From contig NZ_BOOG01000020.1 of the NCBI RefSeq assembly GCF_016863115.1, forward strand, positions 1 through 64,000: 64,000 bases of DNA. The letters are read 5' to 3'. The stretch is from Sphaerimonospora thailandensis. GTDB taxonomy: Bacteria > Actinomycetota > Actinomycetes > Streptosporangiales > Streptosporangiaceae. The translations under genes were made by a program, and so were the position numbers. Under the pieces are notes generated by a model. That model was not told the DNA's origin. It did no database searches and saw nothing but the letters and a program-made list of their open reading frames with translations. Below are positions 6,884 through 16,396 of this stretch, piece by piece. Position 1 is the first letter of the stretch. Every line of letters starts with the position of its first letter.

Positions 6884-8735
6884 TCTCATTCGCAACGTGC
6901 TGCGCCTGGCCAACGAGGTGAACGCGTTCGCCAAGCAGGCCGGGCGCGCCGACCTGTCCGAGGTCCTCGCGCAGGTCGCGGCGAGGTGGAAGGAGACGGA
7001 GACGACGCTCGTGATCGCCGGAGCGCAGAAACGCGGCAAGAGCCGGCTGATCAATGCCCTGGTGGGCCGTCCCGGGCTGCTTCCCGTGGACGCCGACGTG
7101 GCCACGAACTGCCACCTCACCCTGCGGCACGGACCTGTGCTGGCGGCCACGGTCAACCGGGCGGACGGCGATCTCGCGATCGACCCCGAGGAGATCGGCG
7201 AGTACGCGTCGATGACCGGCGATCCCGCCAAGCGCAGGGAGGTCGTCGGAGTGGACGTGACCATGGACCACCCGTTGCTCGACGGGGTGCGGCTGCTCGA
7301 CACCCCGGGGGTGGACAGCCTCACCATCGGGCACCGCCAGGCGACGGTGTCGATCCTGCATCGGGCGGACGCCCTGCTGTTCGCGCTCAGCGCCCAGGAC
7401 CAGCCTGTGCTGCGGCACGAGCTGGAGTTCCTGGCCGAGGCGGCGGAACGGGTGCAGGCGGTCGCCTTCGTCCTGACGAAGGTGGAGGACTCGGCGAACT
7501 CCCAGGCCCTGCTGGAGGAGAACCAGCGCAGGCTGGCGACCTTCGTCACCGAGGCCCGGCAGTCCTCGCCCGACTCGGCCGCCGCGCTCGCCGGACTGCT
7601 GGAGGCGCCCTGGCTGCCGGTCAGCGCCAAGCTGGCCGAGGCCGCCGCCGCCCAGCGGTCCCTGGGCCGGGATGACCGGGCCGACCGCCTCCACGAACGC
7701 AGCGGCATGGCCCCCCTGGAGGAGTACGTCCGGGCCTGCGCGAGCGGGCGGGAGCTCACCCGCAGCGCCACCGTGGTGTCGGCCTGCCTGTCGGTCCTGT
7801 CCGCGCTCACCGCAGTGGCCGAGGACCACGTAGCCGGCGCCTCCGACGACGACGTCGAGGCCGGACGTCGGCTGGCGGAGGTGGAGAAGGCACTGGAGGA
7901 GCTGACCCACACGATGCGCGACCGGCGCCGTCGCGGGGTGGGCAACCAGTTCCTGGGCCGCGAGGTGGGCTCGATCGTACGGGCCCGGCTCGCCCGGGTG
8001 CGGCAGCCGTACGAGCAGGCCATCACCCAGCTCGGCACGCGGGCGGCGCTCGAGCAGTACCTCGCTCAGCTTCCGGAGAGCGTCGAGCGGTCCATCCAGG
8101 CGGCCTGGGAGGACATCCTCGCCGAGGTGTCCAGGCTCGTCGGAGCGGAGCTCAACGAGTTCCTCGCCGCCCTGGGCCTGGAGCCGATGGAGATGGACCT
8201 CGCGAAGGTGTCGATGCCCAGGGTGTGGTCGCACGAACTGTCCAGCGAACCCGCCGACAACGCGAAACTCGACCTGCTCCGCGAGGGTGTGCCAGCGGCC
8301 ACCATGGCGGTCTCGATCGGGATGGTGCTCGCGCACCTCAACCCGATCGGCTTCCTCGTCGGCCCGGCGCTCGCGGTCGCCGTGATGAGCCGCCGGCGCG
8401 AGTGGGACCAGGTGCACCGCAACCAGGCGGCGCTGCGCAGGCTGGTGAACGACCAGTTCAACCAGGCGACGAGCGAGATCACGCTCGCCCTGGAGCGGGA
8501 GGTCGCGACCTGGCGGGTGGCCGTCGAGGAGAGCGCGGACACCGCGCTCGCGGGGCAGCGCCGCGAGCTGGAGGCCCGGCGCGCCGAACTGCGGGCACCG
8601 GCGGCGCGAGCCGGCGGCGACCGCGACCAGGCCCGTCGGCAGGCCGCCGACCGGCTGGCCGCGGCCAGAGCGTTGACCGAGCGCGCCCTCGCGCTGCGCA
8701 CGGAGATCGGGGTGGAGGTCAGCCGCCTGGCGTGA
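6867..8735 (+). CDS. Dynamin-family GTPase (second of a pair) with membrane segment
   Basis: This 622-residue protein has P-loop GAQKRGKS (52-59), DTPG (145-148) and TKVE (204-207). Between about residues 473 and 510 there is a hydrophobic hairpin (AATMAVSIGMVLAHL, then GFLVGPALAVAVM) flanked by a basic stretch, as expected for a membrane-inserting paddle. A long charged coiled coil closes the protein. Its start ATG sits inside the end of the first dynamin gene behind AAGGAG. Side-by-side bacterial dynamins usually act as hetero-oligomers in membrane remodelling or fission. The stop overlaps the convergent Hsp70-like gene by 17 bases. Confidence 0.85.
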   Translation: MQATADLIRNVLRLANEVNAFAKQAGRADLSEVLAQVAARWKETETTLVIAGAQKRGKSRLINALVGRPGLLPVDADVATNCHLTLRHGPVLAATVNRADGDLAIDPEEIGEYASMTGDPAKRREVVGVDVTMDHPLLDGVRLLDTPGVDSLTIGHRQATVSILHRADALLFALSAQDQPVLRHELEFLAEAAERVQAVAFVLTKVEDSANSQALLEENQRRLATFVTEARQSSPDSAAALAGLLEAPWLPVSAKLAEAAAAQRSLGRDDRADRLHERSGMAPLEEYVRACASGRELTRSATVVSACLSVLSALTAVAEDHVAGASDDDVEAGRRLAEVEKALEELTHTMRDRRRRGVGNQFLGREVGSIVRARLARVRQPYEQAITQLGTRAALEQYLAQLPESVERSIQAAWEDILAEVSRLVGAELNEFLAALGLEPMEMDLAKVSMPRVWSHELSSEPADNAKLDLLREGVPAATMAVSIGMVLAHLNPIGFLVGPALAVAVMSRRREWDQVHRNQAALRRLVNDQFNQATSEITLALEREVATWRVAVEESADTALAGQRRELEARRAELRAPAARAGGDRDQARRQAADRLAAARALTERALALRTEIGVEVSRLA

Positions 8736-11088
8736 ACAGGCAGAGCGTGGCGGGTCCTGCCCGTCCCGGCCCCGGCGCGGCGTCGGGACGGTGCAGCACG
8801 AGCAGTCCTCCGGGCACCGCCGCCGCCGGTTCGATCCAGCCACGCTCGCGCAGCGCCTCGGTCACCCCGTCAGCGGTGACGCGCAGAATCCGGGAGGTCC
8901 CCTGGTCGCCTGCCACCCCCATCCACAGCGTCTCGCCATCGGCGATCATCCGCGGCCGCTCGGCGGGATGGCTGGAGGTCAGATGTCCCAGCAGCGCGGA
9001 CGACGGCTCGTGCAGCAGCACGCGCAGTTCCCCGGTGGTGCGGTCGCAGTGCGAAACCGACCAGCCTCGGGAGGGCAGGACCGCGTCCATGCCCACCGCG
9101 TACATCTCCCGGCCCGCGGGGAACCAGCGCAGAGCGCCGGCTGGCGACCGGCGCATCATCAGACGCGGCGGGTTGGGAGCGGCGTCGATCTCCAGGCCGG
9201 TCGTCGTCGACATGAACCACACCGACTCGTGCAGCACGATCTGCTGCACCCAGTTGGGCGGGCGGCGTTCGACCCGCCGCACCCTGCCGCCCGGATCGAT
9301 CGTGCACAACACCTGCCAGGGGTCGAATCCCTGCTGTGTGTTCTGGAACATCCCGGTCTTCTTCTGGAACTGGCCGAGCACGACCACGCATCCGGGCGAT
9401 CCGACGGCGAGAGCCGGCTCCCCGCCGGTCGGGCTGCCCTGATCGCGCAGGCGACGGCTGCCGTTCCCCTCGTTCACGAACCACTCCGCCGAGGAGCCGA
9501 GAGGCAGCCTTGCCGTCTCGCCGACGAACCCCTTCAGCCCGACCTCCAGCACGGCCAGGCCCCCCGTCTCGCCCCACGGCAGGCCCTTCGAGTTGTCGAC
9601 CGGGACCGCGACGCGGTGGAAGGCCCAGCCGACGGCCCCTTTGGCGAGTGTGCGGATCTGGGTCGTCGCCGGCAGCGCGAAGACCGACTGGACGACCAGC
9701 TCGGGCGTGAGGGTGCGCAGCGCGGGCTGAGGCGAGGCGATCTCGGCGATCAGCAATCCCTCATCAGCTGCCGCCCAGTCGACGATCGCGCCCAGGGCCA
9801 GCTCACGGGTGACCCGCAACGCCGACGGGTCAAGCCGGCGAAGGACGTTCCCCTCGCACAGCGCGTAGACGCCGTTGGCCGTCACCTGGACGGAGAGCAC
9901 GTCGTCGAGGACGGCCCGCAGGGGGGACGCGAGGACCGGCGGGGGTGCGGGGACCGGCGGGGGTGCGGGGCTGGGAACCGGCCGCGTCGGCACGCGCGGC
10001 TCGCGCTGCCGTTCCTGGATGCTCCAGGCCAGCCGGGCCGCGCCCAGTGCTACCACGATCTTCGGGTCGTCATAGGTGCGCACGAGGCTCCCGTGCCGGG
10101 CTCGCAGCGTCTCATGCACGAGGGGTGTGCGGCTCGCGCCACCGGTCAGGAAAATGCCGGCAAGCCGCTTCTTGTCGATCCTGGCTTGTTCGATGGTCCT
10201 GTCGAGGATGTCGGCCGTACGCACGATGTCCGTCCCTATGAGGGTGTACAGATCGGTACGGGAGATCTGCACATCGATGTCGGCGCCGCCCACATACTGG
10301 CTCGCGGTCTCGTATGCCGACAGCGTCTCCTTGGCCAGCCGCGCCTCATCGAGCAGGTCCGCGGCGGCGGCCCGATACTTCCGGTCCGGGTTGGTGCTGA
10401 CGTCGGACCACCAGCCTGCGGCGGAGCGTTCCAGCTGTGCGCCGAGGAACGCGTAGACGCGCTCGTCGAACACCTCTCCGCCGATCATGTCGTCGCCGTC
10501 GGGCTCTCCGACGACGTTGAAATCGCCGCCCGCGGCGACCAGCACCGCCGTGTCGAACGTGCCTCCGCCGAGGTCGTAAACCGCGACATTGCCGCCGCCG
10601 CTCACGTCATGCATCGAGGCGTAGTGCAGGGCGGACGCCACCGGCTCCTCGACGACGAGGACGTGTGCCTCCGGCACCACCGATCGGCCTACCTCGGTCA
10701 GGACCGAACGGCGGTCCTCCCCCCAGGCCACGGGGCAGGTCAGCACCAGCACGGAGGGAGGGACGCCGTCGAAGCGGATGCGCCCCTCCGCCACGAACAG
10801 CTTCAACAGGGCGATGAGCGCGTCCTTCACATCGACTGCGTTCCCGCCCAGCAACATGCTCGGCCGGCCGACGTAGCGCTTCGGGTTGCGCTCCACGCGC
10901 TCCGGGTATCGCATCATCCCCCGGTGGGCCACCCTGCCCGCGACCAGGACCCCCTGCTCGTTGAGCAGCACGGTCGAGGGGACTCGTCGCTCGCCCTCGA
11001 CCTCGAGGACGTCCACCCGGCCGCCGGTCGCGATGGACCCGGCGGAGAAACTCGTACCAAGATCCACGCCAAGGGACCACTGCACCAT
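8719..11088 (-). CDS. Hsp70-like ATPase with propeller-like C-terminal domain
   Basis: The 789-residue protein begins with an actin-like Hsp70 nucleotide-binding domain. Phosphate loop 1 is GVDLGTS (7-13), loop 2 is YDLGGGTFD (171-179), and the adenosine motif is LTGGASRTP (314-322), with VEEPVASALHY near 146. Residues 361-390 form a Pro-rich linker. The canonical beta-sandwich substrate domain and helical lid are absent. In their place residues 391-789 show repeating strand-turn patterns such as VYALCEGNVLRRLDP, suggesting a beta-propeller or similar repeat domain. Start ATG 11088 is behind AAGGAG with 7 bases spacing; the frame stays open further upstream but lacks Hsp70 homology there. It is probably a specialised chaperone-like switch served by the GrpE-like protein. 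Confidence 0.8.
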   Translation of the reverse strand: MVQWSLGVDLGTSFSAGSIATGGRVDVLEVEGERRVPSTVLLNEQGVLVAGRVAHRGMMRYPERVERNPKRYVGRPSMLLGGNAVDVKDALIALLKLFVAEGRIRFDGVPPSVLVLTCPVAWGEDRRSVLTEVGRSVVPEAHVLVVEEPVASALHYASMHDVSGGGNVAVYDLGGGTFDTAVLVAAGGDFNVVGEPDGDDMIGGEVFDERVYAFLGAQLERSAAGWWSDVSTNPDRKYRAAAADLLDEARLAKETLSAYETASQYVGGADIDVQISRTDLYTLIGTDIVRTADILDRTIEQARIDKKRLAGIFLTGGASRTPLVHETLRARHGSLVRTYDDPKIVVALGAARLAWSIQERQREPRVPTRPVPSPAPPPVPAPPPVLASPLRAVLDDVLSVQVTANGVYALCEGNVLRRLDPSALRVTRELALGAIVDWAAADEGLLIAEIASPQPALRTLTPELVVQSVFALPATTQIRTLAKGAVGWAFHRVAVPVDNSKGLPWGETGGLAVLEVGLKGFVGETARLPLGSSAEWFVNEGNGSRRLRDQGSPTGGEPALAVGSPGCVVVLGQFQKKTGMFQNTQQGFDPWQVLCTIDPGGRVRRVERRPPNWVQQIVLHESVWFMSTTTGLEIDAAPNPPRLMMRRSPAGALRWFPAGREMYAVGMDAVLPSRGWSVSHCDRTTGELRVLLHEPSSALLGHLTSSHPAERPRMIADGETLWMGVAGDQGTSRILRVTADGVTEALRERGWIEPAAAVPGGLLVLHRPDAAPGPGRAGPATLCLFTPGG

Positions 11089-11221
11089 CCGACCGCTCCT
11101 TCCGCTCCGATATTGGCGTATATCGGCTGGTTGGACAACAAATGTTGCGGAAGTGAAGCAGTGGCGGACGTCGAGCGTCGAGCAGGCTCGGGCCACTTGG
11201 CGAGAACCTGGAGCACACTCC

Positions 11222-11653
11222 CTAGACAATCGGTGCGAACTTGAGCGGAAGCTGGGCGCCGAGCCGGGTGTACAACTCCAACTGGTCGAAGTAGACGCGC
11301 TGGCTGAGGATGTAGTCGCTTTCCACTGTGACGAGCCAGGAACCGCGCACGCTGATGCTTCTGCCGGTCGCCTCCAGGACGTCGCCACCCGCCACCAGGT
11401 AGGGGCCGGTGTGCGTGCCCGTCGCCAGCACCTCCGCCGCGATCATGTCCCGGCGGGCGATCTTCTCCCACACCGTCAGGTGATGGTCCGGGAAGCCCTG
11501 CCAGATATGCAGGTGGTACGAGGCGATCTCATCGAGGTTCTCCGCCCCCATCTCCGGCCCCACGACGACCGCGTCCGCGACGTAACAGCGCATCACCGCA
11601 TCGAGATCATGGGCGTTGAGCGCGCCGATCAGCCGGTCCACGACGTCAGGCAT
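11222..11653 (-). CDS. SnoaL/NTF2-like protein
   Basis: This 143-residue protein has the cone-shaped NTF2 pattern. A helical start (VVDRLIGALNAHDLDAVMRCY) is followed by GPEMGAENLDEI and alternating strands, ending with YFDQLELYTRLG. SnoaL-like proteins include polyketide cyclases, ketosteroid isomerase-like enzymes and many ligand-binding proteins, so the substrate cannot be named. It lies upstream of and on the same strand as the Hsp70-like gene, 133 bases away, so co-transcription is possible. It is divergent from the topoisomerase gene. Confidence 0.75.
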   Translation of the reverse strand: MPDVVDRLIGALNAHDLDAVMRCYVADAVVVGPEMGAENLDEIASYHLHIWQGFPDHHLTVWEKIARRDMIAAEVLATGTHTGPYLVAGGDVLEATGRSISVRGSWLVTVESDYILSQRVYFDQLELYTRLGAQLPLKFAPIV

Positions 11654-11828
11654 CGCGAGAATCCCCCCTTCTCGCAGATGAGAGCCACACTACCCGGATC
11701 ACGGCAAGAGACGGATCAACCGATCCCGAAATTCGCGGATCGTCAGAAATGATCCATTTCCATCCGAGGCGGGCTGTATTCGGGCGGGAAACCACGTCCG
11801 GTCGCGACTGCTCTCAGTCATCGGCACA

Positions 11829-14339
11829 ATGTTCGATATGGCCCGACGCACAACCACCCGCACGCCCGATGAGGACTTCGAGGAGCGGATCGTCGACATC
11901 GACGTCGCCACCGAGATGCGCGCCAGCTATCTGGAGTACGCGTACTCGGTGATCTACCAGCGTGCGCTCCCGGACGCCCGCGACGGACTCAAGCCGGTCC
12001 AACGCCGCATCCTCTACTCGATGAGCGAGATGGGCCTGCGCCCGGAGCGGGGCCACGTCAAGTCCTCCCGTGTCGTGGGCGACGTGATGGGCAAGCTGCA
12101 CCCGCACGGTGACGGCGCCATCTACGACGCCCTGGTGCGCCTGGCGCAGCCGTTCTCCATGCGGCTGCCGCTGGTCGACGGGCACGGCAACTTCGGCTCG
12201 CCGGACGACTCGCCGGCGGCGATGCGGTACACCGAGGCCCGTCTCGCCCCTGCCGCCATGCTCATGGTGCAGTCGATCGACGAGGAGACGGTCGACTTCA
12301 AGCCCAACTACGACGGCCAGGAGACCGAGCCGTCGGTCATGCCGTCGGCGTTCCCCAACCTGCTGGTCAACGGCGCCAGCGGCATCGCCGTCGGGATGGC
12401 CACCAACATGGCGCCCCACAACCTCGTCGAGGTCGTCGCGGCGGCCCGGCATCTGATCAAGAAGCCGGACGCCACGCTCGAGGAGTTGATGCGCTTCGTC
12501 CCCGGCCCCGACCTGCCGACCGGCGGCATCATCATCGGGCTGTCGGGCATCCGGGACGCCTACGAGACCGGCCGCGGCACGTTCCGCACGCGCGCGAAGG
12601 CCACGATCGAGTCCGTGACGCCCCGGCGCAAGGGCATCGTCGTCACCGAGTTGCCGTTCAACGTCGGCCCCGAGCGGGTGGTCACTAAGATCAAGGAATT
12701 GGTGAACGCCAAGAAGCTCACCGGCATCGCCGACCTGAAGGACCTGACCGACCGGCACAAGGGCCTGCGCCTGGTCATCGAGGTCAAGAACGGCTTCAAC
12801 CCGGAGGCCGTCCTGGAGGAGCTCTACCGGCTGACGCCGATGGAGGAGTCCTTCGGCATCAACAACGTCGCGCTCGTCGACGGTCGGCCCCGCACGCTCG
12901 GCCTGCGCGACCTGCTGCAGGTCTACGTCGAACACCGGATCGACGTGGTGCGCAGGCGGTCGGCGTTCCGGCTGCGCAAGCGCGAGGAGCGCCTCCACTT
13001 GGTGGACGGCCTCATCATCGCGCTGCTCAACATCGACCAGGTCATCCAGGTGATCCGCGGCTCCGACGACTCGGCGCACGCGCGGACCCGTCTGATGGAG
13101 ACCTTCGAGCTGAGCGAGGTCCAGGCGGCGTACATCCTCGACACGCCGCTGCGCCGGTTGACCCGCTACGACAAGCTCGAACTCGACCGGGAGAAGGAGA
13201 CGCTGCAGAGCGAGATCGCCGAGCTGTCCGCGATCCTCGGCTCGGAGGACCGCCTGCGCAAGGTCGTGTCGGCCGAGCTCGGAGAGATCGCCAAGACGTA
13301 CGGCACGCCGCGCCGCACCGTGCTGCTGGAGTCGTCGGAGGCGGCCAGGGCGGTCACGGTGCCGCTGGAGGTGGCCGACGACCCCTGCCTGGTGCTGCTC
13401 TCCTCCACCGGCCTGCTCGCCCGGACGGCCGACGCCACGCCGATCTCGGCTGAGGGCGAGCGCGCGGTCCACGACGTGCTGGTGTCGGTGGTCCGCTCCA
13501 GCGTCCGGGGCGAGGTCGGGGTCGTCACCTCCAAGGGGCGGTTGATCCGGGTGTCGGTGGTCGACCTGCCCACGTTGCCGCCGACGGCCAACCCGCCGTC
13601 GCTCGCGGGCGGGCATCCGGTGTCCGAGCACGTCGCCCTGGAGCCGGAGGAGAAGGTGGTCGGCCTGGGCTCGCTCGACCCCGACGGCCCGGGGCTCGCG
13701 CTCGGCACGACCGGCGGGGTGGTCAAGCGGGTCGTCCCCGAGTATCCCGCCAACCGCGACGATTTCGAGGTCATCGGCCTGCGCGAGGGCGACGCCGTGA
13801 TCGGCGCCGTCGAGCTCTCCTCCCCCGACCACGACCTGGTCTTCATCACCTCCGACGCCCAGCTCCTGCGCTTCTCCGCCTCCGCCGTACGGCCACAGGG
13901 CCGCCCGGCGGGCGGCATGGCGGGGGTGCGCCTGAACGACGACGCGAAGGCGATCTGGTTCGGCGCCGTTGATCCCGCCCGCGAATCGCGCGTCGTGACG
14001 GTGGCGGGCTCTTCGACGGCCCTGCCCGGCACCCAGATGGGCGCGGGCAAGGTCTCCGACTACGCCGACTTCCCGCCCAAGGGCCGAGCCACCGGCGGGG
14101 TACGCGCCCAGCGCTTCCTCAAGGGCGAGGACGTGCTGCTGCACGCGTGGGCCGGACCGGTCCCCGCCAAGGCGGCCTCGCCCACGGGTAAGCCGGTGCC
14201 GCTTCCCGAGGAGCTCGGCCGGCGTGACGGCTCGGGCGAGCGGCTCGTGCACGCCGTCGCCGCCATCGGCGGCGGCCTCGACGGGAGTGCCGACGCCCGC
14301 GAGACCGGTCAGGAGCCGGACAACGACCATGGAGAGTAG
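11829..14339 (+). CDS. parC: Type IIA DNA topoisomerase subunit A (ParC-type)
   Basis: This 836-residue subunit cuts and rejoins DNA. It has [18 protein letters not shown] near the start, [19 protein letters not shown], and the active-site tyrosine in [10 protein letters not shown]. The C-terminal third is a GyrA-type pinwheel, but without an obvious GyrA box, which favours ParC (topoisomerase IV, decatenation) over gyrase. Its partner ParE-type subunit lies 2 kb away on the opposite strand, facing it. Two nearby starts are possible, ATG 11829 and ATG 11838. Neither has a good ribosome site, so translation may be leaderless. Confidence 0.9.
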   Translation: MFDMARRTTTRTPDEDFEERIVDIDVATEMRASYLEYAYSVIYQRALPDARDGLKPVQRRILYSMSEMGLRPERGHVKSSRVVGDVMGKLHPHGDGAIYDALVRLAQPFSMRLPLVDGHGNFGSPDDSPAAMRYTEARLAPAAMLMVQSIDEETVDFKPNYDGQETEPSVMPSAFPNLLVNGASGIAVGMATNMAPHNLVEVVAAARHLIKKPDATLEELMRFVPGPDLPTGGIIIGLSGIRDAYETGRGTFRTRAKATIESVTPRRKGIVVTELPFNVGPERVVTKIKELVNAKKLTGIADLKDLTDRHKGLRLVIEVKNGFNPEAVLEELYRLTPMEESFGINNVALVDGRPRTLGLRDLLQVYVEHRIDVVRRRSAFRLRKREERLHLVDGLIIALLNIDQVIQVIRGSDDSAHARTRLMETFELSEVQAAYILDTPLRRLTRYDKLELDREKETLQSEIAELSAILGSEDRLRKVVSAELGEIAKTYGTPRRTVLLESSEAARAVTVPLEVADDPCLVLLSSTGLLARTADATPISAEGERAVHDVLVSVVRSSVRGEVGVVTSKGRLIRVSVVDLPTLPPTANPPSLAGGHPVSEHVALEPEEKVVGLGSLDPDGPGLALGTTGGVVKRVVPEYPANRDDFEVIGLREGDAVIGAVELSSPDHDLVFITSDAQLLRFSASAVRPQGRPAGGMAGVRLNDDAKAIWFGAVDPARESRVVTVAGSSTALPGTQMGAGKVSDYADFPPKGRATGGVRAQRFLKGEDVLLHAWAGPVPAKAASPTGKPVPLPEELGRRDGSGERLVHAVAAIGGGLDGSADARETGQEPDNDHGE

Positions 14340-14407
14340 CGGCTCTGGGAAGTGTCTTGACAACCCCCTCGTGCTCGCGGGTGAGGCCGTACGGCAACAT
14401 TTATCGC

Positions 14408-14908
14408 ATGAGCGATGCCTTCGATGATCTACTGGCGGCGAACGAGAAGTACGCCGCGACGTTCTCACACTCGGGGCTGTCCGGCCAGGCCGGTCGCGGC
14501 CTCGCCGTGGTGACCTGCATGGACTCGCGCGTCGACCCGCTGGGGCTGCTGGGCCTGCAGGCGGGCGACGCCAAGATCCTCCGTAACGCGGGCGCCCGGG
14601 TGACCGATGACGTGCTGCGGACGCTCGTGCTCGCCGTCTATCTCCTCGGCGTCCACCGGGTCCTGGTCATGCCGCACACCGACTGCCGGATGTCCAAGTC
14701 CACCGACGCGGACGTGCACGAGGTGATCGCGGCGGAGCACGGCGTGGACACCCGCAGCCTCGACTTCAAGACCGTGCCCGACCAGGCCGAGGCCCTGCGG
14801 CACGACATGGTCAGGATCAAGGCCAGTCCCTACCTGCCGGACACCCTCGCCGTCGGCGGCGCGGTGTACGACGTGCGGACGGGGCGGCTGCAGCCGGTAG
14901 AACTCTGA
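14408..14908 (+). CDS. Beta-class carbonic anhydrase
   Basis: This 166-residue enzyme hydrates CO2 to bicarbonate. The zinc ligands and Asp-Arg dyad appear as CMDSRVDP near residue 37 and HTDCRM near residue 95. The length fits the short plant-type or mycobacterial-type beta-carbonic anhydrases. Start ATG 14408 was chosen because MSDAFDDLLAANEKY is the usual beginning of the family. The frame is open to 14357 but that extension is not family-like. It lies 68 bases after the topoisomerase gene and is followed by a strong hairpin. Confidence 0.88.
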   Translation: MSDAFDDLLAANEKYAATFSHSGLSGQAGRGLAVVTCMDSRVDPLGLLGLQAGDAKILRNAGARVTDDVLRTLVLAVYLLGVHRVLVMPHTDCRMSKSTDADVHEVIAAEHGVDTRSLDFKTVPDQAEALRHDMVRIKASPYLPDTLAVGGAVYDVRTGRLQPVEL

Positions 14909-14920
14909 GAGATCACGCGT

Positions 14921-14965
14921 TACGGCCGGCCGCGCGGGATCAGGAACCCGGCGCGGCCGGCCGTA
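14921..14965 (+). terminator. Strong hairpin terminator
   Basis: TACGGCCGGCCGCGC (14921-14935) pairs perfectly with its complement at 14951-14965 over a 15-base loop that can itself extend the stem by GGG/CCC. It starts 12 bases after the carbonic anhydrase stop and separates it from the SPFH gene. Confidence 0.8.
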
Positions 14966-15041
14966 CGTTGCCCTGCTGACAACGTCACATCGCACACACT
15001 CCGCGGCCGCCCCCGTGCCGCCCCCCGAGGAGAGTTCGCAG

Positions 15042-16031
15042 ATGCCCACCCGCACCTCCACCGGCTCCGGCTCGTTCCGCAAGATCCTCGTTCTGGTGGT
15101 GATCGCGCTCATCGTCGCCGCGGTGCCGACCGTGATCGGCGCGTTCCGCGGATTCGAACGCACGACCGGCGGCGAGGTCGCCGTCATCCGCAACGGCGGC
15201 CCACTCGACGACAACCAGGTCCGCCAGGTCATCGACCCCGGCTCCAGCGTGACCTGGACCGGCTGGTGGTCCCAGATTCACCGCTATCCCGCCCAGCAGC
15301 GTTTCTACACCATCACCTCCGATGCGGGTCACGGCGAGCGCTCGGGCGTCGACGTGGTCGTCGTACCGAGCAGCGACGGCGTGAACATGGGCATCGAGGG
15401 CACCCTCTACTTCGGTCTCAACCTCGATCACGCCACGCTCAAGGCGTTCGACGACAAGTTCGGCACGCGCAAGTTCCGCAGCATGGACGGCAACACCTAC
15501 TACCCCTGGGAGGGCGACGAGGGCTGGTCGGCCTTCCTCGACCAGATCATCCGCCCCGTGATCGACAACGACCTCCGCGCCCAGATCAACAGCTTCCGCT
15601 GCGCGGAGATGGTCTCATCCTGCTCCCTCGTGCAGAACAACACGGCGCAGCAGGCCTCACTGCAGCCGCAGGGCAACAACGCGAACATCGCGAAGATCCA
15701 GGAAGCGGTGAACACCAGCCTCGCCGAGGACCTGAAGTCGACGCTCGGCGCCGACTTCCTGACCGACATCCACTTCAACCTGTCCAAGGTCACGCTGCCC
15801 AAGCAGGTCCAGGAGGCCGTCGACCAGGCGCAGGCCGCCTTCGCCAAGGTCACCGAGGCTCAGGCCAAGGTCGCGCAGGCCCGCGCCGAGGCGGACGCCA
15901 ACAAGGCCCGCCAGGACGGGTACGACAAGTGCACGACCTGCGCCGAGATCGAGAAGCTGAAGGCCCTGCCCCAGGGCATCACCGTGTACGCTCCGGGCAA
16001 TGGCGGGGGGATCGCCATTCCCACGAAGTGA
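15042..16031 (+). CDS. SPFH/prohibitin-like membrane protein
   Basis: The 329-residue protein has one membrane segment near the N terminus (ILVLVVIALIVAAVPTVIG) and then an SPFH-type domain running to about residue 240 (EVAVIRNGGPLDDNQVRQVI is its first strand region). A coiled-coil stretch follows (AQAAFAKVTEAQAKVAQARA). A CxxC pair (KCTTCAEIEKL) lies near the C terminus. SPFH proteins form ring scaffolds in membrane microdomains. The start is ATG 15042 behind GAGGAG, not the in-frame upstream one. It is followed 14 bases later by a small membrane protein, likely its partner. Confidence 0.8.
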   Translation: MPTRTSTGSGSFRKILVLVVIALIVAAVPTVIGAFRGFERTTGGEVAVIRNGGPLDDNQVRQVIDPGSSVTWTGWWSQIHRYPAQQRFYTITSDAGHGERSGVDVVVVPSSDGVNMGIEGTLYFGLNLDHATLKAFDDKFGTRKFRSMDGNTYYPWEGDEGWSAFLDQIIRPVIDNDLRAQINSFRCAEMVSSCSLVQNNTAQQASLQPQGNNANIAKIQEAVNTSLAEDLKSTLGADFLTDIHFNLSKVTLPKQVQEAVDQAQAAFAKVTEAQAKVAQARAEADANKARQDGYDKCTTCAEIEKLKALPQGITVYAPGNGGGIAIPTK

Positions 16032-16045
16032 GAGGGTCCGCACCG

Positions 16046-16375
16046 ATGCGACTGCTCGCCCTCCCGGTGACCCTGATCGTGGTCGCCGCGCTCATCTACC
16101 TGCTGGTCGTGCTGCTGCGCCCGTCCCCGCGCGACGGGCGGCGTGTCACGGGCGCGGCCGCCAAGCCTCGGTGGGAGGTCGACACCGTCATGGAGGACGG
16201 CTGGACGCTGGTCGTCGTACGGAAGGTCGCACCGGGGCGGAACGGACCGGTCGAGCTGACGAAGCAGACTATCCGGGCGATCCCCGACAATGATCCGAAC
16301 TGGGATGAGCTCTACCGGGAGGCCATGACGGAGGCTCGCTCCAGGGTCAGCACCCTGGAGATCGAGTCCTTCTGA
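16046..16375 (+). CDS. Small single-pass membrane protein
   Basis: This 109-residue protein has an N-terminal membrane helix (LLALPVTLIVVAALIYLLVV) and a short polar domain, including WEVDTVMEDGWTLVVVRKVA. No family is recognised. It starts 14 bases after the SPFH gene behind GAGAGGG and ends 21 bases from the convergent ParE-type gene. A role together with the SPFH protein is suggested by position only. Confidence 0.75.
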   Translation: MRLLALPVTLIVVAALIYLLVVLLRPSPRDGRRVTGAAAKPRWEVDTVMEDGWTLVVVRKVAPGRNGPVELTKQTIRAIPDNDPNWDELYREAMTEARSRVSTLEIESF

Positions 16376-16396
16376 TCGGGCCCGGGTGAGGGGCTG

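Noticed and set aside
14357-14362. Perfect TTGACA before the carbonic anhydrase gene
   Set aside because: No acceptable -10 lies 16-19 bases downstream.
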